Below are positions 1 to 7,658 of a stretch of 64,000 nt of DNA, piece by piece. The notes under the pieces are model-generated. The model worked only from the letters and a program-made list of their open reading frames with translations, searched no databases and had not been told where the DNA came from. Each line of letters starts with the position of its first letter. Positions within the stretch are counted from its first letter, which is position 1. The DNA is from Roseiarcus sp963829505 (lineage in GTDB: Bacteria > Pseudomonadota > Alphaproteobacteria > Rhizobiales > Beijerinckiaceae). The translations under genes and the position numbers were made by a program. The stretch covers positions 868,001-932,000 of the forward strand of contig CAWHIL010000003.1 in assembly GCA_963829505.1 (NCBI GenBank), in the 5' to 3' direction.

Positions 1-5
1 GACCC

Positions 6-731
6 ATGCAGGTGAAATATCGTTCGCATACGCCCGGGCTCAATCCGCGCCGGACGAAACTCGAATCGCCGGGCTGGGCGGGCGACAAAGAGCCGCGCAA
101 GGACGGCTCGATGGAGCAGGCGTGGCACTGCCTGCCGTTCACCGAAGCCGCGCGCTACGGCATCGAGCTTTTCTATCCCTTTGCGAACACGCTCGCCGTC
201 GGGACGCGGGGCGGCGCCCTCGCCTTCAGCGGCGACTTCGGGCCGAAGCCGGAGGAATGGGGCGGGGAATGGCCGCCGTTCCGCACCTTCGGCGACCTCT
301 ATTACAGTTACCAGCTCTCGATCGACCTCAAGGTCGGGGAAGGCTTCGCCATCCGCACCGAGCCGCATCCGCGCTTCTTTACCGACCCGACCCACACCAC
401 TCCGCTCGCCGTGCCGGCGCTGATCCGGCGGTGGTGGCCGATGACCTATTTTCTCATCTTCAAGGCGCCGCCGGAGGGCGGAACGCACATCTTCCGCCCA
501 GGCGAGCCCTTCGCGCAGGTGCTGGTCGTGCCCGAGGAGGCCGACCTCGAGATCGTGCCGATGAACGAGGAGGAGGCGGCCGAGCGCGAGCTGCAATCGG
601 AGCGGATCTACCAGAGCCGCAAGACCCTCGGGGCGGACAGCCAGTGGACGTCGGCGAGCAACATTGTGTTCGACGGCACCTACCGCCGCATTCTCAGCGC
701 CGCGGCCGAGCGGGATCGCCACGGACGGTAG
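6..731 (+). CDS. Conserved hypothetical protein, possibly DUF6065 family
   Basis: A 241-residue soluble protein with no signal peptide or membrane segment. The reading frame has coding character throughout and is open to the left edge, so the ATG at 6 may not be the true start and the gene could extend off the window. The composition (many Pro, Trp and Phe in the first 160 residues, then an acidic helix with repeated Glu near 180-200) and the block ARYGIELFYPF recall a family of uncharacterised proteins of similar size (DUF6065), but I cannot confirm membership by eye. No catalytic motif is visible. It is followed by a repeat-bearing intergenic region and a convergent gene, so it appears to be the end of its transcript. 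Confidence 0.6.
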   Translation: MQVKYRSHTPGLNPRRTKLESPGWAGDKEPRKDGSMEQAWHCLPFTEAARYGIELFYPFANTLAVGTRGGALAFSGDFGPKPEEWGGEWPPFRTFGDLYYSYQLSIDLKVGEGFAIRTEPHPRFFTDPTHTTPLAVPALIRRWWPMTYFLIFKAPPEGGTHIFRPGEPFAQVLVVPEEADLEIVPMNEEEAAERELQSERIYQSRKTLGADSQWTSASNIVFDGTYRRILSAAAERDRHGR

Positions 732-743
732 CCGTCCGCGCCA

Positions 744-808
744 GACGCTTATCCGCCGTCATCACGAAGCCTGAGCGACGCTTGTCCGCCGTCATCACGA
801 GCCTGAGC
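744..808. repeat. Tandem direct repeat, two 32-33 bp units
   Basis: Two nearly identical units start at 744 and 777, both beginning GACGCTT(A/G)TCCGCCGTC and differing by one substitution and one inserted base. The second unit runs on into CGAAGCGATCCAG. It resembles one half of the CCGTCATTGCGAG...AGCAATCCA repeats found elsewhere in this window, in a diverged form. The rest of 732-1018 shows no gene. Confidence 0.7.
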
Positions 809-1018
809 GAAGCGATCCAGAGGCCGCCGCGCGCCTAACCAAGTCCCCGCGTCGCGGCCTCCGCGCGGCGCGAGTTCCTCTGCTTCGTCGAGTTGGGAAT
901 GAAATTGCCGGGAGCGGCGGGGCGAGCCGCCGCTCCCGGGGCGCCGACCTCGCGCGGGCCCGAGGTCGAACAGGGACGGGCGGCGCCGACTGCCGACGAT
1001 GCCCCTGAAGCTTGAGCG

Positions 1019-1348
1019 TCAGTAATTGTGATGATGATGATGGTGGTGATGATAATGGTGGTGATGGTGATGCATCGGCCACCAGTGATGATGGTGGTGA
1101 TGGTGGTGATGATAGTGGTGGTGGTGGTGGTACTGCACGAGCTGGACGGGCGCAGCGTCGTCCGCCGCCTCTGCGGCGTCCTGCTGAGCCTTCATGATGT
1201 TGACCGCGCCGGGGATCGGATCGAGAAGCTCGGCATAGCTTTGCGCAGGCGGCGGAGCGGTCTCCGGCGGCGTCGTCGCGGCCTCGGCGCCGCTCGCCAG
1301 CGCGAGCGCGGAAGCGGCGCCCAGCAGTCCGATGATCGTCTTATCCAA
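1019..1348 (-). CDS. Secreted histidine-rich protein
   Basis: The 109-residue product starts at a TTG (1348) preceded by AGGAGA at good spacing. The longer upstream frame has no such site. Residues 1-23 form a signal peptide (hydrophobic GLLGAASALALASG core, AEA cleavage motif). A Pro/Ala-rich mature region follows. The last 36 residues are almost pure histidine: 28 His in runs of 5, 9, 6 and 8, broken only by Tyr, a central WWPM and the terminal NY. Such a tail should bind divalent metals (Ni, Zn, Cu, Co) in the periplasm or outside the cell, as inferred from composition. No metal transporter or regulator lies next to it. His codons alternate CAC and CAT, so the tract is not a simple trinucleotide run. 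Function unknown. Confidence 0.75.
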   Translation of the reverse strand: MDKTIIGLLGAASALALASGAEAATTPPETAPPPAQSYAELLDPIPGAVNIMKAQQDAAEAADDAAPVQLVQYHHHHHYHHHHHHHHHWWPMHHHHHHYHHHHHHHHNY

Positions 1349-1604
1349 AGGGGTTCTCCTCTCGGCCTTCGTGGGAGGCGCGGGGAGAACGAGCGCCAAG
1401 GGGAAAAGTTCCTCGTGTTTCCGTGAACAGGAGCTTTTTCGCGTTTCGTTTTGTGAGGGCGATCCCTTCTCTATCGGGGGAGTGGCGCGAAGCGTGGCCG
1501 AATGAGGGCCTGCCCAATCACGAGCAGCGCCGGCGTCGCGAACCCTCACCCGGCCGCCTTCGGCGGCATCCCTCTCCCTGAGGCAGAGGGATGCGGGGCG
1601 GCTT

Positions 1605-3173
1605 TCAGTCCATGACCGCGTGGGCGGCCTCGGAGCGGGACGGCCCGGCCACGACCGGCGCGGCCTTCGGCGAGCGGATCAGCGCGAGCAGCGGGAAGGC
1701 GCAGAGGGAGACGAGCGTCATCAGGAGGAAGTCGTTGGAATAGGCCATGATCGCCGCCTGCTGGGTGACCATCGCCTCGAGCGTCTCGAGGGTCGGCAGC
1801 GACATCCCCGACAGCATGCCGGCATTGGGCATGTGCATCGCGTCGTTGAACGGCGTGACGTGCTCGACGAGCTGGCTGTGATATTGGGTTATCATGCTGG
1901 TCAGGTAGGCGATCACGATCGAGATGCCGACCGACGAGCCGATGTTGCGGATCAGCGTCCAGAGCGCCGCGCCCTCGGTGCGCAATTCGCCCGGCAGGCT
2001 CGCGAAGGCGATGGTGTTCAGCGGCACGAAAACGAAGCCGAGGCCAAAACCCTGCATGATCGAGTTGATCGCGATCGTGCGTCCGGACACGTCGAGCGTC
2101 CACCCGACCATCTGCCACAGCGACGAGGTCGCGAGGACGAGGCCGATGAAGATGAGGATCCTCGGATCGACCTTGCCGCTCAGGCGCCCGACCAGGAACA
2201 TGGCGACGAACGTGCCGATGCCGCGGGTGCCGAGCAGATAGCCGCTCGCGAGAACCGGATAACCGAGCAGGTTCTGAATGAACGGCGTCACCAGCGCCAT
2301 CGTGGCGAGCAGGATGATGCCGATCAGGAACATGAAGATGAGCGCGATGGAAAAGTTCCAGTCGCGGAAGATCTTCATGCTGATGAACGGGCGCTTGGCG
2401 GTGAAGCAATCGGCGAGGAAGAAATAGAAGCCCACGACCGACAAAATCGCCTCGACGACGATCTCGGTCGAGCCGAACCAGCCGAGCTGCTCGCCGCGGT
2501 CGAGCATCATCTGCAGCGACCCGATGCCGAGCGACAGGCTCAGGAAACCGAACCAGGAGAACGGCACGTCCTTGCGCGTCGGCGTCTCGCTCATGAAGAG
2601 CCAGAGGCCCGCCGTCGTCAGGATGCCGAACGGGAGGTTGACGAAGAACACCCAGCGCCACGAATAGGAATCGGTCAACCATCCGCCGAGCGTCGGGCCC
2701 ATGATCGGGCCGAGCATCACGCCCATGCCCCAGATCGCCATGGCCGAACCGCGCTTCTGGGGCGGGAAGATGTCGAGCATGACCGCCTGAGACAGCGGCA
2801 CGAGGGCTGCGCCGAAAACGCCCTGAAGCACGCGGTAGGCGACCATCTGCTCGATGGTCAGCGCGACGCCGCAGAGCATCGAGGCGACGGTGAAGCCCGC
2901 AGTGCAGACGATGAAGAGGCGCTTGCGCCCGACGCGCGTCGCCATCCAGCCGAGCGGCGAGGTCATGATCGCGGCCGAGACGATGTAGGAGGTCAGGACC
3001 CAGTTGATCTGGTCCTGCGTCGTCGACAGCGAACCCTGCATGTAGGGCAAAGCGACGTTGGCGATCGTCGTGTCGAGCGCCTGCATGACCGTCGCCATCA
3101 TGATGCAGACGGTCAGCGCCCACTTTACGGTGGGCGCGATGGTCTCGTAGAGCGGGGCTGAGGGCGCGTTCAT
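1605..3173 (-). CDS. emrB: MFS multidrug transporter, DHA2/EmrB family
   Basis: A 522-residue inner-membrane proton-driven drug exporter with the length and 14-helix pattern of the DHA2 (EmrB/QacA) family. Visible family features are the first helix with QALDTTIANVALP, the cytoplasmic loop GWMATRVGRKRL (motif A) and GPTLGGWLTD (motif C, antiporter signature) near helix 5. The ATG at 3173 overlaps the stop of the upstream adaptor gene (ATGA), so the two are translationally coupled. Together with EmrA and an outer-membrane channel encoded elsewhere it should form a tripartite pump. Substrate cannot be told from sequence. The gene is last in the marR-emrA-emrB operon. Confidence 0.92.
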   Translation of the reverse strand: MNAPSAPLYETIAPTVKWALTVCIMMATVMQALDTTIANVALPYMQGSLSTTQDQINWVLTSYIVSAAIMTSPLGWMATRVGRKRLFIVCTAGFTVASMLCGVALTIEQMVAYRVLQGVFGAALVPLSQAVMLDIFPPQKRGSAMAIWGMGVMLGPIMGPTLGGWLTDSYSWRWVFFVNLPFGILTTAGLWLFMSETPTRKDVPFSWFGFLSLSLGIGSLQMMLDRGEQLGWFGSTEIVVEAILSVVGFYFFLADCFTAKRPFISMKIFRDWNFSIALIFMFLIGIILLATMALVTPFIQNLLGYPVLASGYLLGTRGIGTFVAMFLVGRLSGKVDPRILIFIGLVLATSSLWQMVGWTLDVSGRTIAINSIMQGFGLGFVFVPLNTIAFASLPGELRTEGAALWTLIRNIGSSVGISIVIAYLTSMITQYHSQLVEHVTPFNDAMHMPNAGMLSGMSLPTLETLEAMVTQQAAIMAYSNDFLLMTLVSLCAFPLLALIRSPKAAPVVAGPSRSEAAHAVMD

Positions 3174-4441
3174 TTCACCGAAGCAGCCGCGCTCGGGGCG
3201 CTTCTTCCCATGAGGCCGTCGACCGTCTCGGCGACATCGTCGAGGACGCCTTTCAGCGTGCGCACGCGTCCGGTGTCGATCGAGAGATAGGCGCTCATGC
3301 CCGAACGAAGGTTCGAGGTGTCCTCGCCGGGCGCGAAGCAGAAGCGGAGCGGCACGCGCTGCACGACCTTGACCCAGTTGCCGCTCGCGTTCTGCGGCGG
3401 CAGGATCGAGAATTGCGCGCCGGTGCCGGGCGCGATCGAGCAGAGCGTCCCGTTCCACGTCCTGCCCGGGAAGGCGTCGATCGTGACGGTCGCCGGCTGG
3501 CCCTCGCGGACGAAGGTCATGTCGGACTCTTTCGGGTTGCCGTCGACCCAGAGGTTCTTGTCGGCGACGACCGCGAACACCGGCTGCCCGGCGGGCGCGA
3601 CGCGGCCAAGCTGGATCTGCGGCACCTGGGTCGCGACCCCGTCGATCGGCGAGACGACCTTGGTGTTGGCGAGATCGCGCTCGGCGTTGTCGAGGCCGGC
3701 CTTGGCCTGCATGTATTCCGGGAACTTCTCGAGCGGCGCGTCGAGGCTGCCGCCGAGCTTGGTGATGGTCGAGGCCTGCTGGTTGTTGACGAATTCGAGG
3801 ATCTGCTGGGCCTGGATCAGGGCGGCAAGCGACGTGTCGCGGTCGACGCCGGTGCCGGAGCCCTTCGCCATCAATTCGGCCTTGCGGTCGTAGTCGGACT
3901 TGCGGACGTTGACCGCGTCCTGGCCCATCTTGATCTGGTCGCGGTTGCTTATGTAGGACGCTTTCAGATTGTCGAAGGCGACCTTGGCCGCATCCACCCG
4001 GCCCCTGGCGAGCGCAGCCGCGATCTCGTAGGGCTTCGGGTCGATGTCGAACAGCGGATCGCCAGCCTTGACCTTCTGACCCTCGATGACGTGGACGCCG
4101 ACGATGGCGCCGGTCACCTGCGGGGTGATCAGCGACTTGTCCGCCCCGACATAGGAATTGTCGGTCGTGATGTATCGGCCGCCGGTCAGCCACCAGGCGA
4201 AGCCGGCCACGAGCGCGATGAGAGGGATCACCACGATGAGAATGAAGCGCCGCGAGCCGCCGCGCGTCTTCTTCACGACCATCGGCGCCGGGGGAGGGAC
4301 GACAGGCGTCGGGGGCGAGGCGGGCGCGGGATGCGGCTGCGGCGGCCCAGGGGTCCTGGCCGGCGTGAACTGCACCGTCTGCCCCGAAGGAGCGGGAACG
4401 GGTTCGGAACCCTCCTCGCGCACCGTCTTGATCTGACTCAC
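3170..4441 (-). CDS. emrA: HlyD/EmrA-type membrane fusion protein
   Basis: A 423-residue periplasmic adaptor of a drug efflux pump. It starts at a GTG (4441) overlapping the marR stop as GTGA. No better start exists in frame, because further upstream the frame reads through marR out of phase. Residues 1-60 are a Pro-rich cytoplasmic stretch, 66-85 a single membrane anchor. Then come the biotinyl-lipoyl half motifs (TPQVTGAIVGVHV and, after an alpha-hairpin, VVSPIDGVATQVPQIQLG) and a beta-barrel region with PATVTIDAFPG. The Pro-rich N-terminal extension is longer than in E. coli EmrA. The gene sits directly upstream of and is coupled to emrB. Confidence 0.92.
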   Translation of the reverse strand: MSQIKTVREEGSEPVPAPSGQTVQFTPARTPGPPQPHPAPASPPTPVVPPPAPMVVKKTRGGSRRFILIVVIPLIALVAGFAWWLTGGRYITTDNSYVGADKSLITPQVTGAIVGVHVIEGQKVKAGDPLFDIDPKPYEIAAALARGRVDAAKVAFDNLKASYISNRDQIKMGQDAVNVRKSDYDRKAELMAKGSGTGVDRDTSLAALIQAQQILEFVNNQQASTITKLGGSLDAPLEKFPEYMQAKAGLDNAERDLANTKVVSPIDGVATQVPQIQLGRVAPAGQPVFAVVADKNLWVDGNPKESDMTFVREGQPATVTIDAFPGRTWNGTLCSIAPGTGAQFSILPPQNASGNWVKVVQRVPLRFCFAPGEDTSNLRSGMSAYLSIDTGRVRTLKGVLDDVAETVDGLMGRSAPSAAASVK

Positions 4442-4911
4442 TTGTCGCAAGCTCCCGGATGAAGTTCGGCTTTGAGATTGGCCTTGATGGTCGCCATGCC
4501 TTTCAGGATGGCCTCGACCGTGGCGTCGTCGACGCCGGCGAGCGCGCGGCCCATCACGTCCTCGGCGAGGACGCCGAGCGCGCCGAGCGCCGGGACCGCC
4601 TCGTTCGTGAGATGCAGGCGATGGGCGCGCCGGTCGGCCGGATCGGCCCGCCGCTCGACCATTCCGGCGGCGTCGAGCTTGTCGATGAGCCGGCCGAGCG
4701 TGATCGGCGCGATGTCGAGCGCCTCGGCAAGCTCGCTCTGTTTCGCGCCCTCGCAGCGCTGGAGGCGCGAAAGCACGGCCCACTGGGCCCGGGTGGTGTT
4801 GAGTTCCCGGGCGCGATGGTCCGAGTAGGTGCGCAGGAGCCGCGCGGCGTCGTGGAGGGCGAATGCGACCTCCCTGCGACGTGAGACGACCCGATCGTAA
4901 GCTATCGACAT
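4438..4911 (-). CDS. MarR-family transcriptional regulator
   Basis: A 157-residue winged-helix repressor. I chose the ATG at 4911 (MSIAYDRVV). A TTG three codons upstream would place the start inside the palindrome. The DNA-binding part is seen as LNTTRAQWAVLSRL, the helix SELAEALDIAPITLGRLIDKL and the wing RRADPADRRAHRLHLT, which carries the DxRxxR-type Asp/Arg signature of MarR proteins. Dimerisation helices lie at both ends. It is the first gene of an operon with an EmrAB pump, so it most likely represses that pump and releases on binding a small ligand, as is usual in the family. No clear Shine-Dalgarno precedes the start. Confidence 0.9.
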   Translation of the reverse strand: MSIAYDRVVSRRREVAFALHDAARLLRTYSDHRARELNTTRAQWAVLSRLQRCEGAKQSELAEALDIAPITLGRLIDKLDAAGMVERRADPADRRAHRLHLTNEAVPALGALGVLAEDVMGRALAGVDDATVEAILKGMATIKANLKAELHPGACDK

Positions 4912-4912
4912 G

Positions 4913-4926
4913 ATAAGCAAGCTTAT
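4913..4926. promoter_or_regulatory. Candidate MarR operator (inverted repeat)
   Basis: ATAAGC-AA-GCTTAT is a perfect 6-bp inverted repeat with a 2-bp spacer, ending two bases upstream of the marR ATG. A further half site (ATAAGC) lies at 4928-4933. Position and symmetry suit autorepression by the MarR dimer, but this is inferred. Confidence 0.5.
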
Positions 4927-4933
4927 AATAAGC

Positions 4934-5392
4934 AGAGTGTGTCATTTCAAGGGCGAAGCGGCGTTCGCGCTAAAGATTTGACGCTGAAACCGGCCGCTGA
5001 CCGCCCAACCCATGCGCAGCCCCGCCGTTCGATGCGGGGGCGGCAGAAAATGCGCCGCGGCGCGGGGACGAACGGTCGCTGCTGGTCGAATGTCGGACCG
5101 AGCCTTTCCCGTTTGCCGAAGTCGGAAGAAGTCCGACTGTAAACGTGCGGGCAGTCGGTGACGAGAACGCGCCTTCGACATGGGATTTAACGCGTCAATT
5201 CGAGGCGTTTTCCCGTTTTGGCGTCGTTGGCCTTGCAAAATCTTTGGCGACGCGTCATACGCCCAAGGGTCGAGTTTCGGCCGAACGACGTCGCTTCGCC
5301 GCGTGTTGGACCGAGGATTTCTTCCAAATCTCGATTGACGCCCGCCGTCCAAATGTGCGGCGCGTCAAACACACACCAGAAAGAAGTGATAA
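4934..5392. other. Intergenic region between marR and cspA
   Basis: About 460 bases with no convincing gene. Frames open on either strand here have poor codon character and no ribosome site. The right part is probably the promoter and long 5' leader of the cold-shock gene, as is common for cspA. I see no defined hairpin or riboswitch. Confidence 0.5.
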
Positions 5393-5602
5393 ATGTCGCA
5401 AGGAACTGTGAAGTGGTTCAATGGCGAAAAAGGGTTTGGTTTCATCCAGCCTGACGACGGCAGCAAGGATGTGTTTGTGCACATCAGCGCGGTTGAACGC
5501 GCCGGGCTGCGCGGGCTCACCGAGGGACAGAAGGTGTCTTACGACGTCGTTCCGGATCGGAAGACGGGCAAGACCTCGGCGGACAACCTGCGCGTCGGCT
5601 GA
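5393..5602 (+). CDS. cspA: Cold-shock protein, CspA family
   Basis: A 69-residue single OB-fold protein of normal CspA length. Both nucleic-acid-binding motifs are present: KGFGFIQPD (RNP1) and VFVHISAV (RNP2), preceded by GTVKWFN. It binds single-stranded RNA and DNA and acts as an RNA chaperone in the cytoplasm. The ATG follows an A/G-rich stretch (AGAAAGAAG). The gene is monocistronic, with a hairpin terminator downstream and a long upstream leader that could mediate temperature control. Alphaproteobacteria carry several such paralogues, so the exact symbol is nominal. Confidence 0.95.
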   Translation: MSQGTVKWFNGEKGFGFIQPDDGSKDVFVHISAVERAGLRGLTEGQKVSYDVVPDRKTGKTSADNLRVG

Positions 5603-5660
5603 CCGGCGCCGCCAGACAAAGCATGTTGCCTCGAGAGAACCACGAGGCTTTCCAAAGTCG

Positions 5661-5697
5661 GTCCCACGCGCGTTTCCTCGGGCGTGGGACTATTTTC
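5661..5697 (+). terminator. Rho-independent terminator after cspA
   Basis: A perfect 9-bp stem GTCCCACGC (5661-5669) / GCGTGGGAC (5682-5690) with a 12-base loop is followed by TATTTT. It lies 58 bp beyond the cspA stop. Confidence 0.7.
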
Positions 5698-5759
5698 CTG
5701 CGTGACCCATCGGGCATCAAGCCGCGACGGGAGCGGACGTGGGAAGTGGAGACGAGCAA

Positions 5760-6017
5760 ATGATGAGCGGCCCCAAGTTCGCGATCGGCCAGTCCGTCGA
5801 TTTCGAGAGGACCCCATCGGCGTCGAGGGCCAAGGGTCCTTACGAGGTCATTCGAGTTTTGCCGGCGGAGGGAGACACCCGCATCTACCGCATCAAGAGC
5901 AAAATCGAACCCTTCGAGCGCGCGGCCAACGAATACGATCTCGTCGCAGTCGCCGCCCCGCCGAGCGAACGACACGAGGCGGCGCGGGCGCCGGTCGCCC
6001 GCAAGCCCTGGCAATGA
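5760..6017 (+). CDS. Small conserved hypothetical protein
   Basis: An 85-residue soluble protein. The ATG at 5760 has GGAG eight bases upstream; a second ATG follows directly. An in-frame GTG further up lacks a ribosome site. The centre reads as a compact beta-rich fold (GPYEVIRVLP, then RIYRIKSKIEPFERAANEYDL) of the kind seen in short alphaproteobacterial proteins of unknown function. The tail is Ala/Arg/Pro-rich. No catalytic residues are recognisable. It stands alone between cspA and another small gene. Confidence 0.65.
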   Translation: MMSGPKFAIGQSVDFERTPSASRAKGPYEVIRVLPAEGDTRIYRIKSKIEPFERAANEYDLVAVAAPPSERHEAARAPVARKPWQ

Positions 6018-6221
6018 TTTCGGATCGACGACCCGTCGGAGCGCTGCGGCAGGGGTTCGGGCGCTTTTCGTCCGGCTGACCGAATCCAGACCTTCGCGGG
6101 GTTCGACGCCTCGACGCCCGTCCGCCGATTTTTCCGCCAATCTATTTTCGCGGATTGGTGAAACGGCGGTAATATGATCGCTCAGGCGTTCGCGCGACCA
6201 TAGTCTTTTTGTGAGAGCCCC

Positions 6222-6407
6222 ATGGCGTTCAAGACGAACTATCGACAGCAGCGAAGGGACCGCACTCGCGTGCAGAGCGAGCGCAAGGACGAGAAGCTGC
6301 AAAAGCGACAGGAAGCGCTGGCGAAACGGAAGGCGGAACGAGGCGAACTCGCCGACACCGACCCGACAGAGCAGACCGGCCAGACCGGCCAGACCGAGCA
6401 GACTTAA
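6222..6407 (+). CDS. Small basic charged-helix protein
   Basis: A 61-residue protein beginning MAFKTNYRQQRRDR and dominated by Arg, Lys and Glu, predicted to be one long helix. Residues 45-61 contain a short repeat (TGQTGQTEQT). Proteins of this length and charge pattern, starting with a KTNY-like block, are frequent in Hyphomicrobiales and have no assigned function. Its stop overlaps the stop of the convergent exonuclease gene by 4 bp. Confidence 0.65.
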   Translation: MAFKTNYRQQRRDRTRVQSERKDEKLQKRQEALAKRKAERGELADTDPTEQTGQTGQTEQT

Positions 6408-7192
6408 CGGCCGCGCCCACTTCTGCTGAGCTCGATCCATGCTGGCGCGTGGTCGCTGGCCTTGTCCCATCCCCGGACATCGCGATCCACGCCCGCCGCC
6501 TTGAGCCGGCCGGCGACATCCGGGCTCAGGAGCAGATGGTCGATGCGTAGCCCGGCGTCGCGCCCCCAGGCGTTGCGGAAATAGTCCCAAAACGTATAGA
6601 GCCGCTGGTCTGGGTGCATCGCCCGCAGGGCGTCGGTCCACCCTGCGCCAACGAGGCGTCGGTAAGCGTCACGGACCTCGGGGCGGAAGAGAGCGTCGTC
6701 GCCCCATCGCTCGGGCTTGTAAACGTCGAGGTCGGTCGGCATCACGTTGAAGTCGCCCGCGAGCACGACCGGCGCGCCGCTCGCCAGAAGCGTCTTTGCA
6801 TGCGCCGCCAGGCGATCGAACCAGCTCAGCTTGTAGTCGAACTTGGGGCCCGGCGCCGGATTGCCGTTCGGCAGGTAGAGACATCCGATGAGGAGGCCGT
6901 TGACGGCCGCTTCGATATAGCGGCTTTGCGCATCGCCGGAATCGCCGGCGAGGCCGCGGCGCGTCTCGATCGGATCGGCCCCGCGGGCGAGGATGGCGAC
7001 GCCGTTCCAGCTCTTCTGCCCCTGCCAGATCGCGCCGTAGCCCGCGTCCCGGATGGCGGGAAGGGGAAACTTGTCCTGGTCCGCCTTCAATTCCTGGAGA
7101 CAGACGGCGTCGGGCCGGGCCTCGCCGAGCCAGCGCAGGAGGACGGCGAGCCTGCCGTTGATCCCATTGACGTTGAAGGTCGCAATTCTCAT
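6404..7192 (-). CDS. xth: Exodeoxyribonuclease III / AP endonuclease
   Basis: A 262-residue member of the exonuclease-endonuclease-phosphatase family, the usual length. Landmarks are the N-terminal NVNGIN metal ligand, LQELK with the catalytic Glu, YLPNG with the active Tyr, GDFNVMPTDLDV (Asp/Asn of the active site) and the C-terminal SDHAPAW with the catalytic Asp-His pair. It incises DNA at abasic sites and trims 3' blocked ends in base-excision repair. It is downstream of the hydroxyisourate hydrolase gene on the same strand, 29 bp apart. Confidence 0.95.
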   Translation of the reverse strand: MRIATFNVNGINGRLAVLLRWLGEARPDAVCLQELKADQDKFPLPAIRDAGYGAIWQGQKSWNGVAILARGADPIETRRGLAGDSGDAQSRYIEAAVNGLLIGCLYLPNGNPAPGPKFDYKLSWFDRLAAHAKTLLASGAPVVLAGDFNVMPTDLDVYKPERWGDDALFRPEVRDAYRRLVGAGWTDALRAMHPDQRLYTFWDYFRNAWGRDAGLRIDHLLLSPDVAGRLKAAGVDRDVRGWDKASDHAPAWIELSRSGRGR

Positions 7193-7221
7193 GGGCGTGA
7201 TCGCCGGGAGCGGGCGCGGGG

Positions 7222-7578
7222 TCAGCTTCCGCGATAGGTCGAATAGCTCCAGGGCGAGACGAGCAACGGCACATGATAATGCGCGCTCGGGTCGGCCACC
7301 GCGAAGCGGATCGGCACCACGTCGAGGAACGGCGGGTCGGCGAGCCTTGCGCCGGCGCTCGCGAAATAGTCGCCCGCATGAAAGACAAGTTCGAAGCGGC
7401 CGACGCGCGCCTCGGCCGGGGCGATCAGCGGCGCGTCGGTCCGCCCGTCGGCGTTGGTCGTCGCGGTTTTGACGAGGCGGCGCGCGCCGTCGGCGCCGAG
7501 TTCATAGAGTTCTATCTTCACCCCCGCCGCAGGGCGCCCACGGGCGATGTCGAGGACGTGAGTGGTCAATCCGGCCAA
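7222..7578 (-). CDS. uraH: 5-Hydroxyisourate hydrolase (transthyretin-like)
   Basis: A 118-residue enzyme that hydrolyses 5-hydroxyisourate to OHCU in urate breakdown. The start is a TTG at 7578, preceded by GAGGAA, giving the family-typical N-terminus LAGLTTHVLD. Visible signatures are the early His of TTHVLD, Arg in the middle strand, HYHVPLLVSP near the end and the C-terminal tetrapeptide YRGS that marks HIUases against true transthyretins. The other ureide genes (uricase or xanthine oxidase, OHCU decarboxylase) are not in the window. Confidence 0.93.
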   Translation of the reverse strand: MAGLTTHVLDIARGRPAAGVKIELYELGADGARRLVKTATTNADGRTDAPLIAPAEARVGRFELVFHAGDYFASAGARLADPPFLDVVPIRFAVADPSAHYHVPLLVSPWSYSTYRGS

Positions 7579-7658
7579 GTCGCGTTTCCTCGGGTGCAGG
7601 GGGTCCGCTCTGGCGGCCAGGCTCGAAATCCTCACCCGCGAAGCGGGGGAGGACTAAG

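Larger units (their letters stand above)
3171..4926 (-). other. Candidate marR-emrA-emrB operon control region and coupling
   Basis: The regulator, adaptor and pump genes overlap by GTGA at 4438-4441 and by ATGA at 3170-3173. A single transcript should start just upstream of marR at the inverted repeat near 4913. This arrangement implies that MarR represses its own operon. Confidence 0.6.

Noticed and set aside
1620..3161. Long open frame antisense to the EmrB gene
   Set aside because: It is the high-GC mirror of a clear transporter gene, with an Arg/Asp/His-rich composition and no homology. Similar mirrors at 7686-9245, 17193-18644, 18647-20476, 41034-42116, 57696-59300, 60404-61765 and 62235-63446 were dropped for the same reason.
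4942..5352. 136-codon frame on the minus strand upstream of cspA
   Set aside because: Composition is not protein-like, there is no ribosome site, and it would occupy the probable cspA leader.
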